The position numbers and the translations under genes are program-made. This document shows, piece after piece, positions 9,320 to 18,392 of a stretch of DNA of 35,720 bases (its first letter is position 1; every line of letters starts with the position of its first letter). Under the pieces are notes generated by a model, which made no database searches, had not been told where the DNA came from, and worked only from the letters and a program-made list of their open reading frames with translations. Source of the DNA: Deltaproteobacteria bacterium (GTDB lineage: Bacteria > Desulfobacterota > Syntrophorhabdia > Syntrophorhabdales > JANXAF01); contig JAOADT010000021.1 of assembly GCA_026417175.1 (NCBI GenBank), forward strand, positions 1 through 35,720. Reading direction: 5' to 3'.

Positions 9320-9704
9320 CTATTTTAAAGTCGGGCTCATAAAAATCAAAATTTAATAGATCTTCCTTTCTTACCCATTTTGCGTCTTCGTGTTCTTTTA
9401 GACAAAGAGTGCCCGATAAGTATTCTGCTTCATAGGCGTGTAAGATTATTTTACGTCCTGAACATATCTCGTGCATTTCCACAGACACACATTTCTTCAC
9501 TTTAATTTCCAACTCTAGTTCTTCCCTTATCTCCCTAACTAGACACTCCTCAGGACTTTCCCCTTTCTCAATTTTCCCCCCTGGAAATTCCCATCTCGAT
9601 TCTCTACATCTTGTAGCTTTCCTTTTCGCAATTAGAATTTTTCCCTCCTTCTCAATTATACCCGCGACCACATTAAGCGTACGGGTATTTTTTATTTCAG
9701 GCAT
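9294..9704 (-). CDS. Nudix hydrolase (MutT-like)
   Basis: A 136-residue Nudix pyrophosphatase of the small MutT type, which clears oxidised or other nucleoside diphosphate derivatives from the cytoplasm. The Nudix box starts at G43: GGKIEKGESPEECLVREIRE continues with EL, giving G-x5-E-x7-RE-x2-EE. The usual closing glycine is replaced by Glu64. The N-terminal VVAGIIEKEGKILIAKRK and the RWEFPGGK entry to the box are typical of MutT/8-oxo-dGTPase relatives. The gene is the last in the gatB operon, 2 nt after the SAM hydrolase stop. Its 3' end overlaps the convergent membrane-protein gene by 26 nt. The substrate cannot be told from sequence. Confidence 0.9.
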   Translation of the reverse strand: MPEIKNTRTLNVVAGIIEKEGKILIAKRKATRCRESRWEFPGGKIEKGESPEECLVREIREELELEIKVKKCVSVEMHEICSGRKIILHAYEAEYLSGTLCLKEHEDAKWVRKEDLLNFDFYEPDFKIARNLVKSF

Positions 9705-9706
9705 GA

Positions 9707-10489
9707 TTAGACCAATTCCACTCTCACTTTTTCATTTTTTGTTATAGAAAAAGTATCTCGTATGCTACCGCTGAACATTGCAAATTCTAGATAACCTGAG
9801 CTTCCCACAACGCATGTAAGTTCATCGTCCATATATGTTTTACTTAGTTTTGTGAAGTTTAGATCTCGTATACGAATCCTGAACCCCTGTTTTGATGTAA
9901 ACTCCTCGAAGAACTCATAGGGGATATTTGTGATGGCATTTCCGAATCTGTCAAACCTTACTACCTCACCTATTAAAACATCATTTATTATATCGGGGAA
10001 ATAGCTTGCATTAAAAACAGGGTTCATAACTTTTTCACCGAATGAAGAAGGATTAAATCCTTTGGCAAGATAAACAGCAGAGGGGGCGAATATGTCTCTC
10101 CCATGAAAAGTGTTACTTATCCTTTTAAGCATGAAGTCTCTGTTTGTTATCTGATAGGTCTCAAACTCCTCATCCAAAAGAAGCGTGTATATACCGTTAT
10201 CAGGACCCACAAAGAAATATCCCGATTTCGAGAGAATAATTGGTCTCCTGTTTGTCCCCACTCCTGGATCGACCACTGTTACATGTACAGTTCCTGGTGG
10301 AAAAAATGAGTAGTATTCTTTTATGACAAATGCTGCTTCTCTTATATCCTGAGGCTCTATGTCATGTGTTATATCTACCACTTCAATATCTACATCGAGA
10401 TCCATAGCTAGGTTTAACATAACTCCCTTCATAATCCCTACGTAAGGATCTTTCGTACCAAAATCTGTCAGTAAAGTTATAATCTTCAT
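9707..10489 (-). CDS. S-adenosyl-L-methionine hydrolase (adenosine-forming), DUF62 family
   Basis: A 260-residue member of the SAM hydroxide adenosyltransferase (duf-62) family. The family splits S-adenosylmethionine with water into adenosine and L-methionine, and is related to fluorinase and chlorinase. Visible family marks are the N-terminal ITLLTDFGTKDPYVGIMKGV, DITHDIEPQDIREAAF, VHVTVVDPGVGTNRRPI, FVGPDNGIYTLLL and NTFHGRDIFAPSAVYLAKG. The C-terminal beta domain carries RFGNAITNIP. The family's catalytic Asp-Arg-His-type residues fall in these motifs. The start overlaps the mtnA stop by 4 nt. Sitting beside mtnA, it suggests that the operon handles SAM or its sulfur products. Confidence 0.93.
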   Translation of the reverse strand: MKIITLLTDFGTKDPYVGIMKGVMLNLAMDLDVDIEVVDITHDIEPQDIREAAFVIKEYYSFFPPGTVHVTVVDPGVGTNRRPIILSKSGYFFVGPDNGIYTLLLDEEFETYQITNRDFMLKRISNTFHGRDIFAPSAVYLAKGFNPSSFGEKVMNPVFNASYFPDIINDVLIGEVVRFDRFGNAITNIPYEFFEEFTSKQGFRIRIRDLNFTKLSKTYMDDELTCVVGSSGYLEFAMFSGSIRDTFSITKNEKVRVELV

Positions 10490-11517
10490 TCCTTAAAGAG
10501 AAGCCTTATATTTTCAGTAAATGGTTGCACAACAACACCCTTTTCGGTGATAAAACCAGATATGAGGTAATTAGGGGTTATATCAAAAGAATAGTAAAGT
10601 GCTTTGTATGATTTTAGAGTTATATACTTTTTGCCAATTTTTATAACTTCCTTCCCGTCCCTTTCCTCTATGGGAATAGACTGACCTGAAGGTAAAGAAT
10701 TATCAAAGGTTGATAGACAGCAAGCCACAAAAAAAGGCACATTTTCATTTTTTGCACATAGGGCTATCATGAAAGTCCCTACTTTGTTCGCGGTATCTCC
10801 GTTCAAAGCTACCCTGTCCGCGCCGACAATAACCTTGTGAATCATTCCCTTTTTCATAAGGAGACCTACATGATTATCCGGTACAATCTCAAAATTGATG
10901 CCTTGTTTTTTAAGTTCATACGCACTCAGTCTCGCACCCTGAAAGTATGGTCTTGTTTCCGTAATAATCACCTTTGTTCTTTTCCCCTGTTCTTTTGCCT
11001 TCCTAATTATGCCTAGTGCAGTTCCATAACCGCCTGTAGCAAGTTCTCCTGCATTGCAGTGACTCAAGATAGTGTCACCATCATTCACTAGTTCCGCGCC
11101 TCTCTCTGCGAGCATTATGTTGTTTTTTATATCCTCTTCGTGTATAAAACGCGCGATTTCAAGAAGCTTCCTCGGTAGGTCACGTTCGTCTTTATGTTTT
11201 TCGTAGCCTTTTTTCATCTTGTCCAAAGCCCAGAAAAGATTGTGCGCTGTAGGTCTAGTTTTAGCAAGCTTGCTGTAAATTCTTTTAATGTCATCTTTTG
11301 TTAATTCTCCTTTTTTTTCTAGGAGCTCTTTTACGCCAAAAGCAAAACCATATGCAGATACAATACCTATAAGTGGAGCACCTCTAACAATCATGCCATT
11401 TATCGCTTTTACAAAATCATCCAAAGTAATTAAAGGTACAAAAACTTCCTTGAAAGGAAGTTTTCTTTGATCTAGAACAAGGATTCTATCCTCTCTAAAT
11501 ATTATGTGACTACTCAC
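10486..11517 (-). CDS. mtnA: S-methyl-5-thioribose-1-phosphate isomerase
   Basis: MtnA converts 5-methylthioribose-1-phosphate to methylthioribulose-1-phosphate in methionine salvage. In some bacteria the enzyme also takes 5-deoxyribose-1-phosphate. The 343-residue product has [17 protein letters not shown], the active-site Cys154 in [35 protein letters not shown], and Asp234 in [19 protein letters not shown]. These match the family's catalytic Cys and Asp and separate it from eIF2B-type paralogues. It begins with GTG at 11517, inside the gatB 3' end (8-nt overlap), and overlaps the SAM hydrolase gene by 4 nt. No mtnP, mtnK or later salvage gene is in the window. Confidence 0.93.
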   Translation of the reverse strand: MSSHIIFREDRILVLDQRKLPFKEVFVPLITLDDFVKAINGMIVRGAPLIGIVSAYGFAFGVKELLEKKGELTKDDIKRIYSKLAKTRPTAHNLFWALDKMKKGYEKHKDERDLPRKLLEIARFIHEEDIKNNIMLAERGAELVNDGDTILSHCNAGELATGGYGTALGIIRKAKEQGKRTKVIITETRPYFQGARLSAYELKKQGINFEIVPDNHVGLLMKKGMIHKVIVGADRVALNGDTANKVGTFMIALCAKNENVPFFVACCLSTFDNSLPSGQSIPIEERDGKEVIKIGKKYITLKSYKALYYSFDITPNYLISGFITEKGVVVQPFTENIRLLFKE

Positions 11518-12967
11518 TTTGTTTTTTAAGTTTTTCCCTCAGAATGTCATTTACTAACTTTGGGTTCGCTCTTCCTTTAGTTTCTTTCATAACCTGACCT
11601 ACAAAAAAACCGAAAAGTTTTTCCTTTCCTTTTTTGTACTCTTCTACTTCTTTTGGGTGACCTAATATCACTTTCTCCACTGCCTGTTTTATCAGAGATT
11701 CGTCTGAAATTTGTAAAATATTCTTCTCTTCCACATATTTCTTAGGAGAAATACCTTTTCTAAAAAGTTCTGGAAACATATCTTTTGCGATCTTTATACT
11801 TATTTTTCCATCCTTTATTAGATACAGAAGTTCTGCAAGATGCTGGGGACGAAACTTTACTTTTTCGATTGGCACATCAGTCTCTTTCAGTTCCCGTAGA
11901 AATTCAGTCATTATCCAGTTACTCACTGCTTTCGGCTCAGGATAAAGTTTTACAGTCTCCTCAAAATAGTTTGCCAATTCTTTTTCCGAACAAAGTATTT
12001 CTACATCATATTGAGGCAGATTGTATTGCTGCACAAACCTCTCCATCTTTTCACTGGGGAGCTCTGGAAGTGTTACTTTTATAGTCTCAATCCATTCTTC
12101 GTCCACTATTAACGGCAAAAGGTCAGGGTCTGGAAAATACCTATAATCGTGAGCCTCCTCTTTACCTCTCATGGAGTAAGTTATTCCTTGATCGGGATTA
12201 AACAGTCTCGTCTCTTGGATTATCTGCTGACCCTTCTTTATAGTCTCTATCTGTCTCCTTATTTCATAGTCGAGAGCCTTCTCTATGTACCTGAAAGAAT
12301 TTAGGTTTTTTAGTTCTGTCCTTGTGCCAAATTTCGTATCTCCCTTTTTCCTCACAGAGATGTTAGCGTCACATCTTAGACTTCCCTCTTCCATATTTCC
12401 ATCACATATTTCGAGATAAACTAGAGTACTCCGGAGAAGCTTTAAATATTCAACTGCTTCTCGCGGTGTGGATATATCAGGCTCACTTACTATTTCCAAA
12501 AGAGGTATACTTGCTCGATTAAAATCGACTAGTGTATAGGAGCTTGTCTCTATTGTCCCCTCGTGGATCAGTTTACCCGCATCTTCCTCAAGATGGATCC
12601 TTCTTATTCTAATTTTTTTCTTTCCATTCCCCGTGGTAATATAAATGTGTCCGTTCACACATATAGGTTCTTCATACTGCGATATCTGATAACCTTTTGG
12701 TAGATCCGGATAATAGTAATTTTTCCTGGCGAATATACTTTTTCTATTTACAGTGCAGTTCAGTGCGAGTCCCAGTTTTATTGCATAATTGACAGCCTTT
12801 TTGTTGAGCACTGGAAGAGCACCGGGTAGACCCATGCAGACTGGGCAGGTATGGGCATTTGGTTCAGCACCAAATTTCGTTGAACATCCACAAAAGAGTT
12901 TGCTCTCTGTTAAAAGCTGAGCATGTACTTCAAGCCCTATTACGCCCTCGAACTCTCCGTAATCCAA
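11510..12967 (-). CDS. gatB: Aspartyl/glutamyl-tRNA(Asn/Gln) amidotransferase subunit B
   Basis: GatB is the kinase and transamidation subunit of GatCAB, which turns mischarged Glu-tRNA(Gln) or Asp-tRNA(Asn) into the amide forms. The 485-residue length is normal. It opens [20 protein letters not shown] and has zinc-binding cysteines C26, C28, C41 and C44 ([16 protein letters not shown]). Further conserved motifs are [45 protein letters not shown] and [11 protein letters not shown]. The C-terminal YqeY-like tail ends [16 protein letters not shown]. The start is TTG at 12967, with GAGG about 8 nt upstream. It leads an operon of four overlapping or abutting genes. gatA and gatC are not in the window. 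Confidence 0.96.
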   Translation of the reverse strand: MDYGEFEGVIGLEVHAQLLTESKLFCGCSTKFGAEPNAHTCPVCMGLPGALPVLNKKAVNYAIKLGLALNCTVNRKSIFARKNYYYPDLPKGYQISQYEEPICVNGHIYITTGNGKKKIRIRRIHLEEDAGKLIHEGTIETSSYTLVDFNRASIPLLEIVSEPDISTPREAVEYLKLLRSTLVYLEICDGNMEEGSLRCDANISVRKKGDTKFGTRTELKNLNSFRYIEKALDYEIRRQIETIKKGQQIIQETRLFNPDQGITYSMRGKEEAHDYRYFPDPDLLPLIVDEEWIETIKVTLPELPSEKMERFVQQYNLPQYDVEILCSEKELANYFEETVKLYPEPKAVSNWIMTEFLRELKETDVPIEKVKFRPQHLAELLYLIKDGKISIKIAKDMFPELFRKGISPKKYVEEKNILQISDESLIKQAVEKVILGHPKEVEEYKKGKEKLFGFFVGQVMKETKGRANPKLVNDILREKLKKQSE

Positions 12968-13388
12968 AGCTTTACCTCAATGGTTTATGAATATACATCA
13001 CTAGTTTATAATTTTCAAAGTCTTTTAATAAAAACTTATAGCCCTGCGTAGCAAAAAGCACCAATAAAAGCTTGCTAATTTGACTTAAAAAAATTACAAA
13101 ACGCTAATAAGCACTGATTTTTTGCCAATTTTGTTGGTATAACCTAGCATGTTTATAACAGGTTTAAAGCCAATTAAAAAAAGGTTAAACCAAAAGACAC
13201 ACTAAGTTTGAAAATATTTAGAATATATGCGATTATTAAATTGCTGTATATACATAATGATTTTGTCTTCGAATGGATAAGAAGTATGTTTTTAAATATA
13301 TAGGTAATAAGCAACGCAAATCGATTTTGTTTTTTACGCGTATGTGTCATACTTTTTATGGTCAGATCCGCAGTGCATAAAGGGGAGA
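12968..13388. other. Divergent intergenic region between gatB and the MBL-fold gene
   Basis: Very AT-rich. Besides the gatB promoter it contains two short palindromes, GGTATAACC (13136-13144) and GGTTAAACC (13183-13191). A 7-bp inverted repeat, GGTTTAA (13161-13167) with TTAAACC (13185-13191), is also present. A weak plus-strand promoter candidate is TTGAAA at 13208-13213 with GATTAT at 13231-13236, spaced 17 nt. No gene is evident. Confidence 0.4.
12990..13018 (-). promoter_or_regulatory. Candidate sigma70 promoter for the gatB operon
   Basis: On the minus strand TTGAAA (13013-13018) and TATATT (12990-12995) are separated by 17 nt. The predicted start site near 12983 leaves a leader of about 15 nt that contains the GAGG ribosome-binding site of gatB. 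Confidence 0.6.
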
Positions 13389-14321
13389 ATGGATTTTAAA
13401 GAGATCGATGGTTTGTCTATAACGGTCATTGTAGATAATTTTTATGACGCGCTTCTCGATGATCCGCCTTGCGGAAAAAGGTTTAGAACAACTCCTGAAA
13501 AATCTATCTACGCTGAACATGGTCTTTCTTTTTTCATAACAGCTCATAAAGGCGAAAAGAAACACTCCTTTTTACTTGATTTTGGTGTGGATGGTAACCT
13601 ACTTTTGCATAATCTAAAGGTACTTGAAATAGAAATCAAATCCATATCTTCCCTTGTACTAAGTCACGGCCACTTTGATCATTATGGAGGATTAAAAGGG
13701 CTTGTGAAGTACCTGGACTATCATGGAATAAAAGGACTTCCACTCTTTTTGGGAGAAGGGGCTTTTTCACGAAGATTTTTTAAAAAGAAGGACGAAAAGG
13801 AGTTTATAGACCTGGGCGAGCTAAAGAGAGAAGAGGTTGAAGGAGTTACCAGGATTTATGAGTTAAGGGAACCGATAGAATTTTTACCAGGATGTTACCT
13901 TACGGGAATAATAGAAAGGAAAAATGATTACGAGCACATTCCAAATAATCTGTTTCTTTATAAGGAAGGGGAAATCGTCAGCGATAATTTTCAAGAGGAA
14001 CTAGCTGTATTTTTTTTCATCAAGGGTAAGGGATTGGTTGTAATTTCCGGTTGTGCACACAGAGGAATTGTGAATACCATCAGTCAAGTTGTTGAAATAA
14101 CAGGCATACAGAAGGTTCATGCAATTGTAGGTGGATTTCATCTTATTCACGCCGAAGAAGAACGAGTACATATGACATTCAAAGGTTTAAAAGATTTTTC
14201 TCCAGATTACATTATCCCATGCCATTGCACAGGATTTTTCGCAAAAGTTCTTTTTATTGCAACGTTTGGCAAAAGCTGTATTATTAATACAGTTGGAAGT
14301 ACCTATCATTTTTTGGGGTAA
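13389..14321 (+). CDS. MBL-fold metallo-hydrolase (dihydropterin-synthase-like group)
   Basis: A 310-residue metallo-beta-lactamase-fold protein of the group annotated as 7,8-dihydropterin-6-yl-methyl-aminobenzene 5'-phosphate synthase-like. The metal-binding motif is LSHGHFDHYGGLKGLVKYL (HxHxDH). Later ligands are in SGCAHRGIVNT and at the C-terminal PCHCTG. The N-terminal ITVIVDNFYDALLDDPP and the EHGLSFFI segment are typical of this group. The ATG at 13389 is preferred because AGGGG stands directly before it; a GTG 45 nt upstream has no ribosome-binding site. A DUF364 gene follows after 6 nt, so both are likely co-transcribed. The real substrate is unknown; the pterin-synthase name rests on archaeal relatives. 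Confidence 0.85.
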   Translation: MDFKEIDGLSITVIVDNFYDALLDDPPCGKRFRTTPEKSIYAEHGLSFFITAHKGEKKHSFLLDFGVDGNLLLHNLKVLEIEIKSISSLVLSHGHFDHYGGLKGLVKYLDYHGIKGLPLFLGEGAFSRRFFKKKDEKEFIDLGELKREEVEGVTRIYELREPIEFLPGCYLTGIIERKNDYEHIPNNLFLYKEGEIVSDNFQEELAVFFFIKGKGLVVISGCAHRGIVNTISQVVEITGIQKVHAIVGGFHLIHAEEERVHMTFKGLKDFSPDYIIPCHCTGFFAKVLFIATFGKSCIINTVGSTYHFLG

Positions 14322-14327
14322 ATAGGT

Positions 14328-15080
14328 GTGGTGACACTTGAGAGAGTAAAAGAGATTTTCGAAAAAGTTGTACGAGAAAGAGGACTATATGAAGATAGTG
14401 TTTTAATATCCTTTCGTCCACTGAAACCAGAAGAAACTATCGGAAACCCCAAAAGAGACGATTTCCCAATAGTTATTGGAAAGGAGAAAGTAATTGAAGC
14501 TTCTTTTAAGGAAGCAAAAGCCCATGTTTTTACCGACTCACCAGTCAACTACTCGGGACACCTAAGGGAAATCCTGAAACTCAATCTTAGAACAAACGAA
14601 GAGAGAGCCGTATTCGTTGGCGCTTTAAATGCGGTGCTTAAGTTTTTAGACATTGTGGAAAAGACAATACACTGTAAGGACAAAGAACCTTTTGAGTGCG
14701 GAAAGAAAATTGCAAAATATTTGATAGAAAAAAAAGATGTAAAGAAAATCGGCCTCATAGGGTTTAATCCAGGAATTTTAGAAGGATTAGTAGATGCTTT
14801 TGGACCTAAGGCTTTAAGGGTGACAGACTTGAACACCGAAAATGTTGGGAAAAAGAAGTTTGGAGTTCCTATTTGGGATGGCAACTCTATGACGGAACGA
14901 TTGATACAAGAAGTTGACTTTATTCTTGTAACCGGCACTACATTCGTAAATGGAACATATGAGGGTATACATGAATTAATTGAAAAACATGGCAAAAACC
15001 ATTTGATTTATGGTGTGACTGGAATAGGTATCTGCACTTTACTCAGTTTAAACTCTATTTGCCCTTATGGGAGATATTAA
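14328..15080 (+). CDS. DUF364 (putative heavy-metal chelation) protein with N-terminal DUF4213-like part
   Basis: A 250-residue cytoplasmic protein. The N-terminal part (about 1-110) looks like the DUF4213 partner domain, with VFTDSPVNYSG and RAVFVGALNAVLKFLD. Residues about 120-250 form the Rossmann-like DUF364 domain, with KKIGLIGFNPGILEGLVDAF, the dinucleotide-type turn, then RVTDLNTENVGKKKFGVPIW, DFILVTGTTFVNGTYEGI and the end motif GICTLLSLNSICPYGR. The family's heavy-metal chelation label comes from a structural-genomics inference, not a proven activity. DUF364 genes are often near metal-transport genes, and an ABC importer is convergent here. The start is tandem GTG codons at 14328, 6 nt after the MBL stop. 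Confidence 0.85.
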   Translation: MVTLERVKEIFEKVVRERGLYEDSVLISFRPLKPEETIGNPKRDDFPIVIGKEKVIEASFKEAKAHVFTDSPVNYSGHLREILKLNLRTNEERAVFVGALNAVLKFLDIVEKTIHCKDKEPFECGKKIAKYLIEKKDVKKIGLIGFNPGILEGLVDAFGPKALRVTDLNTENVGKKKFGVPIWDGNSMTERLIQEVDFILVTGTTFVNGTYEGIHELIEKHGKNHLIYGVTGIGICTLLSLNSICPYGRY

Positions 15081-15570
15081 AATTAGAGAAGTCCCCAATC
15101 CGCACCAGGATCAGGTATATAAAAAACTTAAAAACTGGCTCAATTGTGTTTTAAGTTTTATGGCTTAACCTCATTCATAATAGAAAAAATATTCAATGGA
15201 ACATCTGACCCACTGTTATCTTTCAATAAAAAATTTTAATGGCGAAAAGCTTAAAATAGAAGGGTGGTTCCATTTTATCTGTGTGACCTCCCTAAGTTCC
15301 ACGAAAACCTGTAAGCCCTGGTTTTTCAGCTATTAGAAGTCTAGATTCGCCTTTTTTATTAGGAATTTCCCAAATGTCTTTGGCCTATTCTTATGAAGTC
15401 CCAAAAAGGTAAAGATCCAGGACTTGTTCCTGAAACACGGTTTTTCAGCCCCTAAAATCTAACACAGCCTTAAAAAACTTTATACTGGAATGTCTCTTGT
15501 AAGGTTTTATATTTTTTATACTTGAGTGGATTCTTCCCTTTCTGCATAATTTATTATTTTAGAGCTCTTT
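15081..15570. other. Intergenic region between convergent genes
   Basis: Contains the AT inverted repeat above and two copies of GGTTTTTCAGC near 15330 and 15444. No gene, transposase fragment or RNA fold was recognised. It may be decayed sequence. Confidence 0.4.
15123..15159. terminator. Inverted repeat downstream of the DUF364 gene, possible weak terminator
   Basis: A perfect 11-bp inverted repeat, AAAACTTAAAA (15123-15133) and TTTTAAGTTTT (15149-15159), flanks a 15-nt loop. It begins 42 nt after the DUF364 stop. The stem has only one GC pair, so termination is uncertain despite the T-rich right arm. Confidence 0.3.
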
Positions 15571-16323
15571 TCAATGTGCATATGGAGAAATGCCGTTTGA
15601 AAATTGTTTCTTTTCAAGAAAAAGAAAAATTCTTTCGAAAAACAAAGACATAAGGGCCAGAATAAAAAGACAACTCAATATGATGTCCGGTCTAATAAGA
15701 CTTTCTGCTTTCATTACAAGCGCGCCTAGGCCTTTAGGAATTGCCAACATTTCAGCTGCGATTACGACCCTCCATGATCCACCAGAAGACAACCGAAGTC
15801 CAGCGAATACATGGGGAAGCGCAGAGGGAATAATAACTCTTAGTATCAGATCTTTACCTTTTGCTCCGAGGCTTCTTGCTACCTTTACGATTCTCTGGTC
15901 AATACTCTTTATCCCGGATCTAGTCGTGTAACACACCGGGAAAAAAGAATGAATTGCTATAACGAGTATTGGCAGAGCCTCTGTTATTCCAACCCACAAC
16001 ATCAAAAGTGGCACCCAACCTATCGCTGGAATAGGGTAAAAAAAGGAGATAACTGGAGAGAGGGACTTATCTAACAAGGCTTTGTATCCAGTTATGATCC
16101 CCACAATTGTCCCGACAAGGGCACCTATGGAGAATCCAATTATTACCCGCAGAAGGGTGCGAAAAAAATGTTCTGTCAAAATTCCCTTTAAAGTTAAGCT
16201 TACTGTTTCTTGAACAACCGTGCTGAAAGGGGGAAAAAGATCATTCCTCATAAGATGCGAGCCGAACTCCCACACTATAAGTAGCGAAATAATTGGTGCG
16301 ACAAAGGAAATTTTTTCTTTCAA
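15571..16323 (-). CDS. ABC importer permease, TauC/SsuC-like
   Basis: A 250-residue inner-membrane permease of the nitrate/sulfonate/taurine class (BPD_transp_1). It has about six helices. The cytoplasmic coupling loop reads ARSLGAKGKDLILRVIIPSA followed by LPHVFAGLRLS, matching the EAA motif that contacts the ATPase. A typical front end, VWEFGSHLMRNDLFPPFSTV, and the stretch ISFFYPIPAIGWVPLLMLW identify the family. The start is TTG at 16323, 3 nt after the binding-protein stop with AGGA directly before it, so translation is probably coupled. It is the last gene of the ATPase - binding protein - permease operon. The substrate is unknown. Confidence 0.9.
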   Translation of the reverse strand: MKEKISFVAPIISLLIVWEFGSHLMRNDLFPPFSTVVQETVSLTLKGILTEHFFRTLLRVIIGFSIGALVGTIVGIITGYKALLDKSLSPVISFFYPIPAIGWVPLLMLWVGITEALPILVIAIHSFFPVCYTTRSGIKSIDQRIVKVARSLGAKGKDLILRVIIPSALPHVFAGLRLSSGGSWRVVIAAEMLAIPKGLGALVMKAESLIRPDIILSCLFILALMSLFFERIFLFLEKKQFSNGISPYAH

Positions 16324-16326
16324 GTC

Positions 16327-17307
16327 CTAAAACCCAGTATAGATTAGATCCTTGGCCGCAACGCGACCTTTTAGATATCCCTTTCTATCCATAAAATTTA
16401 TAACATCCTGCACGACGTCCCGGTTTACATCGTTAGTGAATATGACCCTCGACATAGATGCCCGAATCTCATTTTCTGTTACAGAAAGTTTCGTCTTAGG
16501 ATCCAGCTTTTCAACAAAACCCGATCTTTGGGCTTCAAATGTCAGATATTTTGCAATAATCCGTGCTGAATCTTCCTTGTTGGTAATAATCCACTCGGTT
16601 GCCTTTTTTATTGCTACGTTGAGGCTCCTTACGGCCTTAGGTTTTTTCTCCAATACTTCATTTTTTACTACTAGAACACTTCCTAGAAAATCTGGCCAGA
16701 TGTCTTTTGCCGTTAGAATAATCTTAAAGCCTTCTTTTTCTGCAAGTGAAAGATAATGTTCCGGCAAAAAACAAGCATCTAATGAACCTGATTTTAGAGC
16801 AAAAAGCATGTTTGGAGGATTCATCCGTAAAACCGACGAAAGCACAACGTCCTCATTTAATCTATACTTTTCCACGGTTTTTCTTAAAATTAAATCTGTT
16901 CCGCTCCCTTCTCTTACGCACCCAATCTTAAGTCCCTTTTTTTCAAGATCTCTTGGATGTTTTATCTTATCGCCATCTGACACTAACCCATATCCATATA
17001 AATGTAACCCCGAGATGATCCTCAGTTTTACCCCCCCATTTACAAAAGAAGTAATCGTTGGAGGAAGGCAAATAAAAGCCGCCTCAATGTCACCCCTTTT
17101 AAGTGAAGAAGCTAGAGCAACCCCAGTAACATAAGCTTCATAAGATTTTATCTTCAATTGTTCTCTGTCAAAAAAACCTTTGTCAAGTGCTACGTAGAAA
17201 GCCGCCGCATGAGTGTTAAATTCGGTGGCGATGGAAATTTTGTCTTGCGCAAAAATTGAGCCACAAAAAAATGTTACAACGTAGAGAGCTGTTAATATCC
17301 CTTTCAT
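16327..17307 (-). CDS. ABC importer periplasmic binding protein, NMT1/SsuA-like
   Basis: A 326-residue secreted binding protein. The signal peptide is residues 1 to about 20 (ILTALYVVTFFCGSIFAQ). The mature protein opens KISIATEFNTHAAAFYVALD-type sequence. It goes on to KGFFDREQLKIKSYEAYVTG, SLKRGDIEAAFICLPPTI and GLKIGCVREGSGTDLILRKT, the two-lobed NMT1/TauA/SsuA pattern. Relatives bind thiamine precursors, sulfonates, taurine or nitrate, so the family does not fix the ligand. GGAGG stands 4 nt before the ATG, and the ATG overlaps the ATPase stop by 4 nt. Confidence 0.88.
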   Translation of the reverse strand: MKGILTALYVVTFFCGSIFAQDKISIATEFNTHAAAFYVALDKGFFDREQLKIKSYEAYVTGVALASSLKRGDIEAAFICLPPTITSFVNGGVKLRIISGLHLYGYGLVSDGDKIKHPRDLEKKGLKIGCVREGSGTDLILRKTVEKYRLNEDVVLSSVLRMNPPNMLFALKSGSLDACFLPEHYLSLAEKEGFKIILTAKDIWPDFLGSVLVVKNEVLEKKPKAVRSLNVAIKKATEWIITNKEDSARIIAKYLTFEAQRSGFVEKLDPKTKLSVTENEIRASMSRVIFTNDVNRDVVQDVINFMDRKGYLKGRVAAKDLIYTGF

Positions 17308-18368
17308 GCCTCCTCCGTGTAGGTTCTTAATCTTCTCAGCTTGAATATTAGAAAGACTTCTTTTTGTGGATGGAGATTCAATTCCCGAAAAGTCTCTCTA
17401 GGCAGTTCGACGACAAGAATATGGTCACCAACTCTCACTTTCATGTTAATTATCGAAGAAAGATCCTCTATTTCGAGAATGGTACCTTTTACCCTGTTTA
17501 CCTCTGGTCCGGGAGGCTTATCAACTGATACGTAAATGTCTCTCGAAGAAAGGGCAATTTTCTTTATGTTATTATTTTCTTGGGGCACGAGTAGTCTTAT
17601 CCCGCCTAAAGAAACTTCGCAAAGACCAGATCCAATAGGTCTAACGTGATCCACATCTAATATATTTGGGACACCCACAAATTTAGAAACCACACCGCTT
17701 TTTGGAAAGAAGAATATCTCGTGGGGGGAGCCTACTTGCTCAACTCTTCCAGAGTTTATAATGGCGATTTTTACAGCTAGTTCTTCCGCTTCGCCAAGAT
17801 TGTGTGTAACGTGGATTGTGGTTAATCCAAGCTCCTTATGGAGCCGTTTCAATTCAACCCTAAAGATTTTAGAAGTTGAAATATCCAGATTACTAAGTGG
17901 CTCATCAAGAAGAAGCAAGTCAGGTGCTAAAGCAAGCGCCCGTGCTATCGCGACTTTCTGTTTCTCACCGCCTGATAATGTTCTAATATCTCTATTTAAA
18001 AGATGTTCGATTCCTAAAATCTCAGATAAAAATCTCACCTTTTTCTTTCTCTCTCCATCGGAATACTTCCTCATTCTAAGACCAAATTCGATATTTTTTT
18101 GCACATCCAAAAATGGAAAGAGCACGCAGTCCTGTGGCACATACCCAACGTTTCTGTGCTCGGGTGGAACATTGGTTATATCCTTACCACCAAGGAGTAT
18201 AGAACCTTTTTTTATTTTCCTTAGTCCTGCAATAGCTTCTAAAAGGACCGTTTTTCCAGAACCGTTCGGACCCAAAATGACAAAGTAATCGTGTTTTTTT
18301 ACTTCAAGGTTGATCCCTCCCAGGGAAAAATTACCTACCTCCACAATAAGATCTTTCACTTCTAACAC
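17304..18368 (-). CDS. ABC importer ATPase with C-terminal TOBE-like domain
   Basis: A 354-residue ATPase that powers the adjacent permease. Walker A is GPNGSGKTVLLEAIAG, the Q-loop lies in GYVPQDCVLFPFLDV, the signature is LSGGEKQKVAIARALA, Walker B is LLLLDEPLSNLD, and the switch His is in IHVTHNLGEAEELA. Residues about 230-354 form a TOBE-like tail (FVGVPNILDVDHV, AGTILEIEDLSS-type strands), as in ModC, CysA and PotA. TauB/SsuB ATPases, the usual partners of this permease class, are about 250 residues and lack it. A TOBE tail often means regulation by the cargo. The start is GTG at 18368 with GGAG 5 nt upstream. A perfect sigma70 promoter precedes it. Confidence 0.92.
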   Translation of the reverse strand: MLEVKDLIVEVGNFSLGGINLEVKKHDYFVILGPNGSGKTVLLEAIAGLRKIKKGSILLGGKDITNVPPEHRNVGYVPQDCVLFPFLDVQKNIEFGLRMRKYSDGERKKKVRFLSEILGIEHLLNRDIRTLSGGEKQKVAIARALALAPDLLLLDEPLSNLDISTSKIFRVELKRLHKELGLTTIHVTHNLGEAEELAVKIAIINSGRVEQVGSPHEIFFFPKSGVVSKFVGVPNILDVDHVRPIGSGLCEVSLGGIRLLVPQENNNIKKIALSSRDIYVSVDKPPGPEVNRVKGTILEIEDLSSIINMKVRVGDHILVVELPRETFRELNLHPQKEVFLIFKLRRLRTYTEEA

Positions 18369-18392
18369 TTATACTCCAGTAAATCTTGTGTA

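Noticed and set aside
13344-13388. GTG at 13344 as the MBL-gene start
   Set aside because: No ribosome-binding site; the ATG at 13389 has AGGGG directly upstream and gives a family-like N-terminus.
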